In this document: piece after piece, positions 17,616-27,621 of the stretch
Numbering within the stretch: the stretch's first letter is position 1
How the letters are laid out: every line of letters begins with the position of its first letter
Assembly: GCA_020629755.1 (NCBI GenBank)
Contig: JAHDCS010000007.1
Location: 1 to 62,726, forward strand
Direction: 5' to 3'
Length of the DNA: 62,726 nucleotides
From: Flavobacteriales bacterium
GTDB lineage: Bacteria; Bacteroidota; Bacteroidia; Flavobacteriales_G; JALEGO01
The notes under the pieces: generated by a model
What the model saw: the letters and a program-made list of their open reading frames with translations, nothing else
The model's database searches: none
What the model was told of the DNA's origin: nothing
Program-made: the position numbers and the translations under genes

Positions 17616-17639
17616 CATTAGGTGTAAAGCATTAAATTT

Positions 17640-17673
17640 AAGGGCTTTTTATAAAGCCCTTTTTTTATTTTTG
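17640..17673 (+). terminator. Intrinsic terminator ending in TATTTTTG
   Basis: Stem AAGGGCTTT (17640-17648) pairs with AAAGCCCTT (17653-17661), followed by TTTTTATTTTT. The tail contains TATTTTTG (17666-17673), whose final G is the first G of a GGGGGGATG word at 17673-17681. The next gene starts at 17790; the 174-base gap otherwise shows nothing. Confidence 0.85.
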
Positions 17674-17789
17674 GGGGGATGAATAATCTGGGGTAAACAG
17701 CATAAAATCAAAATTTTACAAAAAAAGAATGCCGTAATTGAAACTTTTTTCTTTCTTTTAGGGTATACGCTAAGGTTAAACAGGAAGTA

Positions 17790-20700
17790 TTGAATACACG
17801 ACTACCTTTATTTATTGTTATTTCTTTGTGTCTGTTGAGTGTTTCGCTTAGCGCGCAATGCACTCTGGGTATTTTATCTGCAAACACGACCAATTCGACT
17901 TGCAGTAATGGAAGCATCAGCATTAGTGTAAGTGGTGGTACACCGGGGTATATCTATGAAATTTATTCAGGACCGGCCGGTTTAAATTACCCTATTCAGC
18001 ATGCCACTTCTTCAACATCATATACTTTTTCTTCTCTACCTTCTGGTTCTTATGGCATATACGTGTATGACAGTAATACGCCAAGCGCTTGTACAGATTC
18101 TCAAACAGATGTTGTAGTAGGAGGATCTTATACCCCAATGAACCCTTCGGTGTCTGTTGTGTTGCCGCCTTGTTCATCCACAGCTCAGGTGTCAGGTAAT
18201 CCTGGTGGCGGATCGCCGCCATATAGTTTTGAATTGCTTGATTTAAGTAATAATGTGCTGCAAGGGCCTATATCGTCTTCTTCTATCCATACCTTTACGG
18301 GCGTTTCACCTGGGTCTTATAAAGTAAGAATAACAGATAATTGCGGCATAGGCTTAATATCATCTGCATTTGTCAATAATCCAAGCACTGGATTTGATTT
18401 GGTGACACAAAACCTAGAAAAAACATCCTGCGGATCGGTTCAATTAAATGTAGATGCTATTAGTACACCTAGTGGGTCTGCTTTAAATCAACCCTTGCAA
18501 TATACAGCTACTGGGCCTACGACGATTGGCCCTCAAGTATCGCCTGTATTTAATTTACCTCAAACAGGTACTTATACTATAAACGCTACCGATGCTTGTG
18601 GCAATACAGATGCGCTTACAGGCATCAATACAGTGCCTCAAATTGTAGGCTTTCATCAAGATAAATGCGATGGCACCTTTAATTTGCAAATTGCACCTGG
18701 TGATGTAAATCTTTGGCTAGGCGATGTGGAATATAAAATTACAGGACCTACTACTACAGGGTGGCAAACTACAAATGTATTTACATCAGTATCTACAGGC
18801 ACCTACACACTTAGTGTGAGAGATGACTGTGGCTATCAGCAAGATATTACGGGCTATGTAGTCAATAGTTCAACAGCCGGAAGTCCAGGAGGCCCGGTGA
18901 TTAATAATGTATCGCAGTCGGGTGATCCAGGCGACTACACCCTTAATGTAGATGGTTTGGGTGATTTTTACCAAATTGTTTCTGGGCCAGTAACTACAGG
19001 GCTACAAACCACTGGTGTATTTGAAGATTTAGTGGCGGGAACATATGTGATTGAAGTGACTAAAAATTGTTCAACCATTGATACCACAATAACCATAGAT
19101 GCAACTTGCCCTTCACTTGAGCTTGAGTATTTTTATTTTGATATCAATTGTTCTGAAGTTGCACAACTTAGATTCTCTGATTTTGGAGACATTGATTCAT
19201 TGATTTTGTTGAGTGGCCCAACTACGCCTAAAATGCAAATTGGAAAATCATATGTTATTGATCATGATTTTCTAAACATACCACATGGGCAATATGAAAT
19301 TTTATTTAAAAATTCTTGTGATTCGGTAATTCAGATCTTTGATTTCACCCCTTCATCTGAAAAACCAGATTTAATATGTGTGAATCAAAATAGATTAAAC
19401 TTTAATTATATTTCAGGTGTAGAAACTATATCTATTCAAGTAGATTTTATATTTGAAGAGCCATTAATAGGTAGACCTATTAGGTCGATAAGTTATATTG
19501 AATCACCTACAAGTGAATTACCTAAACACATTGGTCATGGTTCTTCACCCAATTTAGCACCATACAGTTACCGTGATCATACTTTTGATTTTTGGGAATT
19601 TGGACACTATAAAATTGTAGTTGAATATAATGGATGTAATCTATTTGATACTTTAGAATTTGATCTTTTGCCTAATGAATATTCTATTTCACAATTATGT
19701 GATGGATTATATAGTATAGAAGCAACATCTTATTTTGACTACAGCCATGAATTCATAAATATTTCTGGTCCAACACCATTAGCTCCTGATGTTATTAGTG
19801 GTTCTTATAATCTATTTGAAGATATTAGGATTGGGTGTAATTCATCAAAAACAACAACTTTAGTTGATTCAATTACATTAGGGGGTGTTCCAGATGGTAT
19901 ATATTTGATCGATTTATTAACACCATTTGGTGATCCTTATCCTAAATTAAGAGACACCATCCAGGTAGGTACAAGCTCAACAGCCCTAAATCTTGATGTG
20001 AGCGGTGTAATCTGTAACGCCTCTACTGGCGAAATTTTTGCCAATGCCTCCGGCTCAGACGGTAATTACACCTATAAAATACGTGTGCAAGGCTCAGGCT
20101 CTTGGACGACTCAATCTGATCCTTTATTTACAGGCCTTACAGGCAATACCACCTACGAAGTACAAGTCGAAGATGGATGTGGCAATCAAATCACTAAAAC
20201 ATATACCTTAGTACCCTATGGCGATGGAGGCATTCATGACAATTCAGATTGTATCAATAAAATTATAGATGTATATGCCGATACCTTACCTGGGGCTATT
20301 TATACCTGGACGGGGCCAAACGGCTTTTATTCAAATAGCCGTTTTGTATATATTAATCCGTTTACAGCGCTTAACGAAGGCGATTACACCCTTCAGGTGC
20401 AATATGAAGATTGTATCGACGATAGTTACGTTATAAGCATTGGAGGCAGCCCATCTGTATCAAATACTACATCAGCTAGTGCTTTGTGTGAAAATGGCAC
20501 GCGTACACTTACCGGAACGCCAGCAGGAGGCACATGGAGTATTGAGTCAGGCGGTGGCTCTATTTCTGGCTCTACCTACTCGGCACCTAATATTTCTAGT
20601 GCTACTACCGTTACTATTCGCTATACCTATAGCGATGGCTGTGCAAGTGGGTCAGATGATGTGTCTTTTTCAATTATCGATAATGTAACGAATGGCGGCT

Positions 20701-23700
20701 TAATTGGTAATTCACAATCGAATTGTGGGGAGTTTAATCCGGCGGCATTCACAAACACTGGAGCAGCTAGTGGTGGCTCAGGCGCTACCATTACATACCA
20801 GTGGCAGCAATCATCTACTGGCACAGGGGGGTGGTCAGATATATCTGGGGCTACCTCTGCGACCTATAATCCGCCAATGGTAAGTACAACAACCTATTAT
20901 AGAAGACGCGCAAAAAGAGGGTCATGCACATCTTGGGTAAATTCATCAAATACCGTTAATGTAACCATTACTGGAGGGCTTACGTCTGCAGGAAGTATTG
21001 GTAGTGATCAATCAAACTGTGGAGGCTTTGATCCAAGCCTTTTAACCAACATTTCATCGCCTTCAGGCGGCTCAGGCACCATAGAATACCAATGGCAAAG
21101 TTCACCTAATGGGGCTACTTGGAACAATATATCAGGCGCTACCTCTGCAACCTATAATCCCCCCAACATTACATCAACAACGTATTACAGACGAAATGCA
21201 AGAACTGTAGGCTGTGCGTCTTGGTCAAGCACGACTTCAGTTGTTGCAACGGTCACACAAAATGTAAGCTCTGCGGGCAGTATTGGTAATTCACAAGATA
21301 ATTGTGGCGGCTTTAATCCATCCACATTCACAAGTCTTTCGGCTGCATCAGGTGGCTCAGGTTCTGTGCAGTATCAATGGCAAGTCTCTAATACCGGAAT
21401 GGGTGGTTGGTCAAACATATCTGGGGCTACCTCTGCAACCTATAATCCCCCCAGCATCACATCAACTAAGTATTATAGAAGAAATGCCCGAACAACAGGG
21501 TGTGCAGCTTGGGAAAATTCGAATACTGTAAGTGCTGAGGTTTTCAGCTTACCCTCTAATGCATCGACCAGTAAAACAAATCCTACAACCTGCGGAGGCA
21601 ATAATGGGTCTATCACGGTGAGTGCGCCGAGTGGTGCTAATATTCAATACAGCAGAAACGGCGGAACAACTTGGCAAAGTTCAAATACCTTTACGGGGCT
21701 ATCGGCAGGCACTTATCAAATACGCGTGCGCAACACTTCTACCGGATGTCTCTCTGCTTCAAATGTGTCGGTTGTATTATCGGATCCTTCAGCGCCTTCA
21801 GCGCCTTCAGCAAGTAGTAGTCAGGTTTTTTGCTCAGGCGGATCAGCAACTGTTGCTGATTTACAAGCCACAGGTACTAACATTCAGTGGTATGGGTCAG
21901 TGTCTAGTACAATACCATATACCACCTCTACCGCGCTAATAGATGGTAATACCTATTATGCTTCGCAAACAGTAGGCGGATGCGAAAGTAACAGAACAGC
22001 CGTTACAGTTTCTCTTTCAGATCTTGTAGTAAATGCAGGGGCAAACACGACCATTTGTGAAGGACAAAGCACAACCCTTTCAGCAAGTGCTTCATCTGGT
22101 CAAGCGCCTTATACCTATACCTGGGATAGTGGATTAGGCTTAGGGCAATCTCACTCTGTATCGCCTACGCCTTCTGGTTATGCCAATCAAACCTTTACCT
22201 ACACGGTATCTGTCTCAGACAATAACGGCTGTAGTGGTAGCGATGATGTTACTGTTACAGTACGCTCTTTGCCACAGGTTACAACTTCAAGTCAAGAGCC
22301 TTTATGCGCAAACTCAGATGGGTCTATAACCTTCACATATGCTGACCATCCAAATAGATCTAGTATAGAATTTAGCATTTCAGGTGTTTCTGGGCCTTAT
22401 GTTTCAAGACCTGATAATTCTGGTAGTTATACTTTTAGCGGTTTGGATGCCGGGAGTTATGATTTATATGTTAGATGGGGGGATGCTAGTTGCCCGAAAG
22501 ATGTTTCAGATATAACGTTAACTGCTCCGCCAGACTTACATTCAGTACTTGATGTGTATACACCTATTTTATGTTTTGGTGATTCTTCAGCAGAAATTGG
22601 AGTTAAAGTTTTGGTCGGAGGAACACCGCCGTACAGTCAGATAAATTGGTATTCTGGGAGTATAGACCCATCAAATGAAATTATAATTAATACAGCTACT
22701 TCAAATGGCGGATCGTATACGGATAGTTTACATGTTAGTGGATTACCCACTGGCACGTATATTCTTGAAGCAATAGATGCCAACGGATGTCAAAAGTTAG
22801 ATACTCAAATCATATCTACCACCCTTACGCCTTTCAGTATAACGACTAATGGTGTTGATGCGACCACTAATGGTGGTACAGATGGATCTGCAAGTGTAAG
22901 TGTTACGGGCGGTACGCCGATGTATTCATACGAGTGGCCTAATGGGTCTACCTCAGCTAATGCAACAGGTTTGTCTGCCGGCACTTATATAGTTACTATT
23001 ACCGATGATAATGGATGTAAAGACACAGCATCTGTTGTTATAGATGAACCAAGTTGTGGTGGATTCTCTGTAGGAATTGCCTCAAGTGCAAATGTGAGTT
23101 GTTTTGGTTTAGACGATGGCGCTATTGATGTCACTCCATCAGGAGGGGTAACGCCTTACACATATCAATGGTCAAACGGAGAGACAACAGAAGATTTAAG
23201 TGATTTGCCTTTAGGAGATTATACGTTAACAGTTACAGATGCAGTGGCCTGTGAGGTTGTAAGCACTACTCTCACCATCAAAGGACCATCTGCTCCTTTG
23301 TCACAAACTACATTGCAGACAAACGCCACTACCTTTGGAGGTAATGAAGGCACAGCGTCTATATCTGCAGCTGGAGGCACCACTCCTTACAGCTATTTGT
23401 GGTCAACAGGCGCTACCACTTCAAGTGTTTCAGGACTTTCTGCTGGCACCTATACCTTTACAGTTACCGATGCGAATGGTTGTACCAGTGATGGAGAGGT
23501 TACAATAGAAAATCCAGATTGTAAAAACCTTACCGCAACCCTAACGGCAAGCACCGATGTGTCTTGCTTCGGGTTGAGTGATGGTGAAATTGACCTGTCG
23601 CCAAGCGGGGGCACTCCACCATATACCTACAATTGGTCAAACGGACAGGCTACACAAGATATATCTAATTTACTTGCCGGCACCTATTCGGTTACGCTTA

Positions 23701-25454
23701 CCGATAGTATTAATTGTGCAGACACGATCAAGGCCGTTACTATTTCACAACCTAGCGCCCCGCTCTCACTATCTATTCAAACCCAAGATGCACTTTGTTT
23801 TTCAGTGGCCAGCGGATTTGCTGAAGTCACACCTAGTGGGGCTACTTCGCCTTACACTTATGACTGGAGCGGCAGTGCCTCAACAGCAGATACAGCCAAT
23901 GACTTACTGTTTGGTTCTCATCAAGTGATTGTTACCGATCAGAATGGATGTCAAGATTCACTTTCTTTTAGTATTGATCAGCCCTCTAATTTAATCACTT
24001 CAGTCATTGCCACGAATCCTAGATGTTTTGGGGAATCCTCAGGCGATGTATCGGTGGTAGCACTTCAAAACACTGCCACTCCTCCTTTTTCATTTACTTG
24101 GCCAACCGGATTTAACAACAGCACCGAGTTTGATGTAAGCGGCACCAGCTTATCCATCCATGAAAACTTACCAGCAGGCAGTTATACCGTTACAGTCACT
24201 GATGCAAATGGGTGTAATTTTGTGGCCACTACCGGCATTACAGATCCCCCCAAATTAGAAGTAGAAAATATAAGTATACAAGAAGAAGACTGTGGTTTTG
24301 AGAATGGCCAAATTGTAGATACAGCTTATGGCGGCACTGCGCCATTGAGTTACCTCTGGACGGTTTCAGGGCAAACTACACCTATTAATAACAATGTGCC
24401 TGGTATTATAGATACGCTTATTGTGACTGATTTTAATGGATGTGTAGACTCTCTAGTAACCGACTTGCCGGCCATTTACAATATAGAAACCCAAAGCCTA
24501 TTAACGCAAACCACCTACGCGTGTGCGTATGACACCATTACCCTGAATGTAAGCAGCAACGGCACCATAGATTCTACAGTATGGTCGGTGGCCAGCAATT
24601 TAGACACCAGCATTACTTTTGTGCCTACAGCAGAAGACACACTAGTATACGTAGAGATATTCAATGAAAGATGCCGAGCATCAGACACATTACAATTAGA
24701 CATTATACCACTCCCAACTCTAGAGATTACAGGCGATACTATTTTATGTGCATTCAATCAAGGTAATTTAACCGCTCAAAGCAATACCGCCACCCAGTAT
24801 CTATGGAATACATCAGATACGACGCAAAGCATTGAGTTTATAGTTGATACCTCTATGTCTGGTGTTTTTACTGTTACAGTAACAGACGATTTTGGCTGCT
24901 CTGTAAATAATGACAGCTTGCCTTTAATATTAACCATATTGCCTTCGCCAACCGCACAGTTTGACACAATTGTAAACAGTATTTTTCCAGATGAAGTGAT
25001 GTTTATAGACAGTTCGTATAGCGATATTGTGTCGTGGAGCTGGGATTTCGGAGACGGGTGGGACGCGTCGATTCCTTCACCAAAACATTTGTATACCACT
25101 GCGGGCACATTTGAAGTTGTGTTGATGGTTGAAAATAGCGATGGGTGTACAGATAGAGATACGGTGATTCTTGAGATAGAAGAGCTTCTAGAAATACCTA
25201 ACGTATTCACCCCCAATAATGATGGGTACAACGATTTGTTTTACATCCGTTCTGTTGGCATGCAAGAGTTTGATCTTATGATTATGAACCGATGGGGCGA
25301 AGTTATTTTTACCTCAACATCAAACAGATTGGCCTGGGATGGCACCTCTCAAAGTGGTCTAGATATGCCAGAAGGCACCTATTTTTACATGCTAAAAGCA
25401 GTAGGCTCAGAGCTCTATGAGCGTCAAGGCACGGTGAGTTTGCTAAGAGATTAA
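17790..25454 (+). CDS. Giant SprB-like repeat protein with gliding-motility C-terminal domain
   Basis: 2554 residues from a TTG start that yields a clean signal peptide (SLSAQ). The N-terminal part repeats modules ending GTYTLSVRDDCG. Residues about 443-723 are an AT-rich, non-repetitive stretch. Around residues 970-1250 three ~90-residue copies share YQWQ, SGATSATYNPP and TYYRRNAR. Then come SprB repeats such as VSCFGLDDGAIDVTPSGG and SYLWSTGATTSSVSGLSAGT. A PKD domain (WSWDFGDGWDASIPSPKHLY) precedes a CHU_C/T9SS type B C-terminus (NVFTPNNDGYNDLF, NRWGEVIF, PEGTYFY). It is predicted to be a T9SS-exported adhesin. In relatives SprB itself drives gliding, but motility cannot be inferred here. 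Confidence 0.88.
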   Translation: MNTRLPLFIVISLCLLSVSLSAQCTLGILSANTTNSTCSNGSISISVSGGTPGYIYEIYSGPAGLNYPIQHATSSTSYTFSSLPSGSYGIYVYDSNTPSACTDSQTDVVVGGSYTPMNPSVSVVLPPCSSTAQVSGNPGGGSPPYSFELLDLSNNVLQGPISSSSIHTFTGVSPGSYKVRITDNCGIGLISSAFVNNPSTGFDLVTQNLEKTSCGSVQLNVDAISTPSGSALNQPLQYTATGPTTIGPQVSPVFNLPQTGTYTINATDACGNTDALTGINTVPQIVGFHQDKCDGTFNLQIAPGDVNLWLGDVEYKITGPTTTGWQTTNVFTSVSTGTYTLSVRDDCGYQQDITGYVVNSSTAGSPGGPVINNVSQSGDPGDYTLNVDGLGDFYQIVSGPVTTGLQTTGVFEDLVAGTYVIEVTKNCSTIDTTITIDATCPSLELEYFYFDINCSEVAQLRFSDFGDIDSLILLSGPTTPKMQIGKSYVIDHDFLNIPHGQYEILFKNSCDSVIQIFDFTPSSEKPDLICVNQNRLNFNYISGVETISIQVDFIFEEPLIGRPIRSISYIESPTSELPKHIGHGSSPNLAPYSYRDHTFDFWEFGHYKIVVEYNGCNLFDTLEFDLLPNEYSISQLCDGLYSIEATSYFDYSHEFINISGPTPLAPDVISGSYNLFEDIRIGCNSSKTTTLVDSITLGGVPDGIYLIDLLTPFGDPYPKLRDTIQVGTSSTALNLDVSGVICNASTGEIFANASGSDGNYTYKIRVQGSGSWTTQSDPLFTGLTGNTTYEVQVEDGCGNQITKTYTLVPYGDGGIHDNSDCINKIIDVYADTLPGAIYTWTGPNGFYSNSRFVYINPFTALNEGDYTLQVQYEDCIDDSYVISIGGSPSVSNTTSASALCENGTRTLTGTPAGGTWSIESGGGSISGSTYSAPNISSATTVTIRYTYSDGCASGSDDVSFSIIDNVTNGGLIGNSQSNCGEFNPAAFTNTGAASGGSGATITYQWQQSSTGTGGWSDISGATSATYNPPMVSTTTYYRRRAKRGSCTSWVNSSNTVNVTITGGLTSAGSIGSDQSNCGGFDPSLLTNISSPSGGSGTIEYQWQSSPNGATWNNISGATSATYNPPNITSTTYYRRNARTVGCASWSSTTSVVATVTQNVSSAGSIGNSQDNCGGFNPSTFTSLSAASGGSGSVQYQWQVSNTGMGGWSNISGATSATYNPPSITSTKYYRRNARTTGCAAWENSNTVSAEVFSLPSNASTSKTNPTTCGGNNGSITVSAPSGANIQYSRNGGTTWQSSNTFTGLSAGTYQIRVRNTSTGCLSASNVSVVLSDPSAPSAPSASSSQVFCSGGSATVADLQATGTNIQWYGSVSSTIPYTTSTALIDGNTYYASQTVGGCESNRTAVTVSLSDLVVNAGANTTICEGQSTTLSASASSGQAPYTYTWDSGLGLGQSHSVSPTPSGYANQTFTYTVSVSDNNGCSGSDDVTVTVRSLPQVTTSSQEPLCANSDGSITFTYADHPNRSSIEFSISGVSGPYVSRPDNSGSYTFSGLDAGSYDLYVRWGDASCPKDVSDITLTAPPDLHSVLDVYTPILCFGDSSAEIGVKVLVGGTPPYSQINWYSGSIDPSNEIIINTATSNGGSYTDSLHVSGLPTGTYILEAIDANGCQKLDTQIISTTLTPFSITTNGVDATTNGGTDGSASVSVTGGTPMYSYEWPNGSTSANATGLSAGTYIVTITDDNGCKDTASVVIDEPSCGGFSVGIASSANVSCFGLDDGAIDVTPSGGVTPYTYQWSNGETTEDLSDLPLGDYTLTVTDAVACEVVSTTLTIKGPSAPLSQTTLQTNATTFGGNEGTASISAAGGTTPYSYLWSTGATTSSVSGLSAGTYTFTVTDANGCTSDGEVTIENPDCKNLTATLTASTDVSCFGLSDGEIDLSPSGGTPPYTYNWSNGQATQDISNLLAGTYSVTLTDSINCADTIKAVTISQPSAPLSLSIQTQDALCFSVASGFAEVTPSGATSPYTYDWSGSASTADTANDLLFGSHQVIVTDQNGCQDSLSFSIDQPSNLITSVIATNPRCFGESSGDVSVVALQNTATPPFSFTWPTGFNNSTEFDVSGTSLSIHENLPAGSYTVTVTDANGCNFVATTGITDPPKLEVENISIQEEDCGFENGQIVDTAYGGTAPLSYLWTVSGQTTPINNNVPGIIDTLIVTDFNGCVDSLVTDLPAIYNIETQSLLTQTTYACAYDTITLNVSSNGTIDSTVWSVASNLDTSITFVPTAEDTLVYVEIFNERCRASDTLQLDIIPLPTLEITGDTILCAFNQGNLTAQSNTATQYLWNTSDTTQSIEFIVDTSMSGVFTVTVTDDFGCSVNNDSLPLILTILPSPTAQFDTIVNSIFPDEVMFIDSSYSDIVSWSWDFGDGWDASIPSPKHLYTTAGTFEVVLMVENSDGCTDRDTVILEIEELLEIPNVFTPNNDGYNDLFYIRSVGMQEFDLMIMNRWGEVIFTSTSNRLAWDGTSQSGLDMPEGTYFYMLKAVGSELYERQGTVSLLRD
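20690..21540 (+). repeat. Three imperfect ~280-bp repeats within the giant adhesin gene
   Basis: Each copy contains a segment like CAATCATCNAACTGTGG, then TATCAATGGCA, ATATCTGGGGCTACCTCTG and TATAATCC(G/C)CC. They encode the Ig-like modules with TYYRR. Two copies carry AATCCCCCC at the same place, so those near-matches to the GGGGGGATG word are not independent. Confidence 0.7.
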
Positions 25455-25456
25455 CG

Positions 25457-25464
25457 TACCTTTG
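25457..25464 (+). promoter_or_regulatory. -7 promoter element TACCTTTG of the MFS gene
   Basis: Exact TAnnTTTG match lying between the stop of the giant adhesin and the MFS start. It ends 4 bases before GTG 25469 and 1 base before TTG 25466, so the transcript is probably leaderless. Confidence 0.5.
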
Positions 25465-25468
25465 CTTG

Positions 25469-26659
25469 GTGTTAACCAAAAAAGAGCTTATTGTATTACT
25501 CACACTGGCCGGTGTAAATTTTACGCATATAGTAGATTTTATGGTGTTAATGCCTCTTGAGCCAAAAATCTCATTGGAATTTAACCTAAGCCCTTTTCTT
25601 TGGAGTGTTGTGGTATCCTTGTATTCTTTTTCAGCCTTTTTTTCTGGTATTTTGAGCATGTTTTTTATCGATAAGATTTCGCGTAAAAAGATGCTCCATT
25701 ATACCTATTTTGGGTTCATTCTTGGAACATTTGCTTGTGGTTTTTGTGAATCGTTTTCTCAATTGACTGCAGCTAGAGCCTTTACAGGTTTTTTTGGGGG
25801 GATTATAAGTTCTGTTATTTTAGCCATAGTCGGCGATTATATTGCCTATGAAAAAAGAGGGAGAGCTATGGGTATAATAATGATGGGATTCTCTTCAGCG
25901 GCGGCTTTAGGGGTGCCCATCGGGATTTATTTTTCTATGTTACATTCATGGCGCTTCCCCTTTTTAGTATTGGCAATTCTTTCTTCAGGGTTGTTTGTAT
26001 TGTCTTTTCTAGTAGTGCCAGTGATCGAGGCTAAAGATTCAGTGCGCACATTTACTATAGGTGTTGAAATAAAAAGAATTACCTCAATAATCGCTAATAG
26101 AACACTGTTTCTCACTCTTTTGTTTTATTGCGTATTAATTTTCTCTCAATTTTTGATGATTCCATTTTTAACTCCTTTTTTGGTAAAAAATGTCGGATTT
26201 ACAGATATGCAGCTCGTGTATATGTATGTGTTGGGGGGATGCGCTACCATTATTACCGGTCCTTTTATTGGTAAGCTATCTGACAAATATGGCTTCAAGA
26301 AAACCTTAATAGCCATAGTTATGCTTTCTTTGATTCCTATTTTTTTTATTTCTAAGCTTTCAGGGGGGATGTTTGTATATGCCTATTTCTTTTCACTCTT
26401 ATTTTTTGTGTTTGTCAGTGGGCGGATCATTCCAGCGATGGCTATTTTGGTTTCTCGGATAAAAGATCAAAAAAGAGGCCTGTATATGAGTTTTAGATCA
26501 TCTGGGCAGCAGTTGTTTTCAGGTTTGGCTGCTTTTGTGTCAGGCTTAATTATTGTAGAGTCTAACACCGGAGCTCTCGAACATTATTCATCTCTCAGCA
26601 TTTTAGCTATTCTAAGCTCTATTTTTTCTTTGTTATTGCTTTCTCTTTCAGAGGGTTAA
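25469..26659 (+). CDS. Major facilitator superfamily transporter
   Basis: 396-residue membrane protein with about twelve hydrophobic helices, the first being LTLAGVNFTHIVDFMVLMPL. The loop SRKKMLHY after helix 2 and GKLSDKYGFKKT after helix 8 are the paired MFS motif A-like sequences. This fits the drug/arabinose-efflux type (DHA1-like); the substrate is unknown. The start is GTG 25469, or TTG 25466 one codon earlier; both lie right against a TACCTTTG box. It contains GGGGGGATG at 26233 and 26363, only 130 bases apart. Confidence 0.88.
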   Translation: MLTKKELIVLLTLAGVNFTHIVDFMVLMPLEPKISLEFNLSPFLWSVVVSLYSFSAFFSGILSMFFIDKISRKKMLHYTYFGFILGTFACGFCESFSQLTAARAFTGFFGGIISSVILAIVGDYIAYEKRGRAMGIIMMGFSSAAALGVPIGIYFSMLHSWRFPFLVLAILSSGLFVLSFLVVPVIEAKDSVRTFTIGVEIKRITSIIANRTLFLTLLFYCVLIFSQFLMIPFLTPFLVKNVGFTDMQLVYMYVLGGCATIITGPFIGKLSDKYGFKKTLIAIVMLSLIPIFFISKLSGGMFVYAYFFSLLFFVFVSGRIIPAMAILVSRIKDQKRGLYMSFRSSGQQLFSGLAAFVSGLIIVESNTGALEHYSSLSILAILSSIFSLLLLSLSEG

Positions 26660-26710
26660 AATTTATTCAACAGATTCTTGTTGAAAACTGCAAATTATTT
26701 TGCTTTTCGT

Positions 26711-26742
26711 ATTGTTAAGTCCAAAAAAGATAATTAACTTTG
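26711..26742 (+). promoter_or_regulatory. Promoter of the ribosomal protein cluster
   Basis: ATTG at 26711-26714 and TAACTTTG at 26735-26742, separated by 20 bases, fit the Bacteroidota -33/-7 consensus. rpsL starts at 26771, giving a leader of about 24 bases. A small hairpin upstream (26666-26685) lacks a T-tract. Confidence 0.65.
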
Positions 26743-26770
26743 CAAGCCGATTTGAAACGAATAGAACTAT

Positions 26771-27145
26771 ATGCCTACAATATCACAACTTGTAAGAAAA
26801 GGTAGAAAATCTAAAGTGTATAACAGCAAGTCTGCTGCTTTAGATGCTTGCCCTCAACGTAGAGGAGTGTGTACAAAAGTGTACACTACAACGCCTAAAA
26901 AACCAAACTCAGCACTAAGAAAAGTAGCTAAGGTGAGGTTAACCAACGGAACAGAGGTTATTGCATACATACCAGGAGAAGGACACAACTTACAAGAACA
27001 CTCTATTGTATTAGTGAGAGGCGGTAGGGTAAAAGATCTTCCTGGTGTAAGGTATCATATTGTTCGTGGTGCTTTAGACACAGCAGGTGTAGAAGGCAGA
27101 ACACAATCAAGAAGTAAATACGGCGCAAAACGACCTAAGAAATAA
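26771..27145 (+). CDS. rpsL: 30S ribosomal protein S12
   Basis: 124 residues, the usual length. It is the decoding-centre protein at the tRNA A site. The conserved [19 protein letters not shown] and [17 protein letters not shown] loops are both intact, with the lysine and arginine positions linked to streptomycin resistance in their sensitive form. It is the first gene of the cluster, behind a good promoter, with rpsG 3 bases downstream. Confidence 0.98.
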   Translation: MPTISQLVRKGRKSKVYNSKSAALDACPQRRGVCTKVYTTTPKKPNSALRKVAKVRLTNGTEVIAYIPGEGHNLQEHSIVLVRGGRVKDLPGVRYHIVRGALDTAGVEGRTQSRSKYGAKRPKK

Positions 27146-27148
27146 ACC

Positions 27149-27619
27149 ATGAGAAAAAGAAAACCCAAGAAACGAATTGTTCTTTCAGATCCTAAGTTTG
27201 GTGACAAACAGGTTACAATTTTTGTCAATAATTTAATGTTAGATGGTAAAAAAACAAAAGCATTAAATGTTTTTTATGACGCTATCGATATTGTAGAGAA
27301 AAAAGCAACAGAGATGTCAGGTCTCGAAACTTGGAAGAAAGCCCTTGAAAATGTTACCCCAGCAGTTGAGGTAAGAAGTAGAAGAATTGGTGGGGCAACG
27401 TTTCAGATCCCTCAAGAAATCAGACAATCAAGAAAAGAGTCTATGGGTATGAAATGGTTAATTGGCTATGCTCGAAAAAGAAACGGTAAGTCAATGGCTA
27501 TTAAGTTAGCAGATGAAATCGTGGCGGCGTCTAAAGAAGAAGGAGCAGCATTTAAGAAAAAAGAAGATACGCACAGAATGGCTGAAGCAAACAAAGCGTA
27601 TTCTCATTTTAGATTTTAA
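27149..27619 (+). CDS. rpsG: 30S ribosomal protein S7
   Basis: 156 residues. Primary 16S rRNA-binding protein that nucleates the 30S head. [34 protein letters not shown] and the C-terminal [23 protein letters not shown] are typical. It sits 3 bases after rpsL and 2 before fusA. Confidence 0.98.
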   Translation: MRKRKPKKRIVLSDPKFGDKQVTIFVNNLMLDGKKTKALNVFYDAIDIVEKKATEMSGLETWKKALENVTPAVEVRSRRIGGATFQIPQEIRQSRKESMGMKWLIGYARKRNGKSMAIKLADEIVAASKEEGAAFKKKEDTHRMAEANKAYSHFRF

Positions 27620-27621
27620 TT

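Noticed and set aside
21156-21452. Two AATCCCCCC sequences as further copies of the repeated word
   Set aside because: They occupy the same place in two copies of a protein repeat, so they are not independent, and the last base differs from the exact word.
24776-25231. A 151-residue minus-strand open frame opposite the adhesin C-terminus
   Set aside because: No family resemblance, and it lies wholly opposite a PKD and T9SS type B domain that are clearly coding.
26666-26685. Hairpin TTCAACA...TGTTGAA after the MFS gene as a terminator
   Set aside because: The 7-bp stem is not followed by a T-run, and the rpsL promoter follows.
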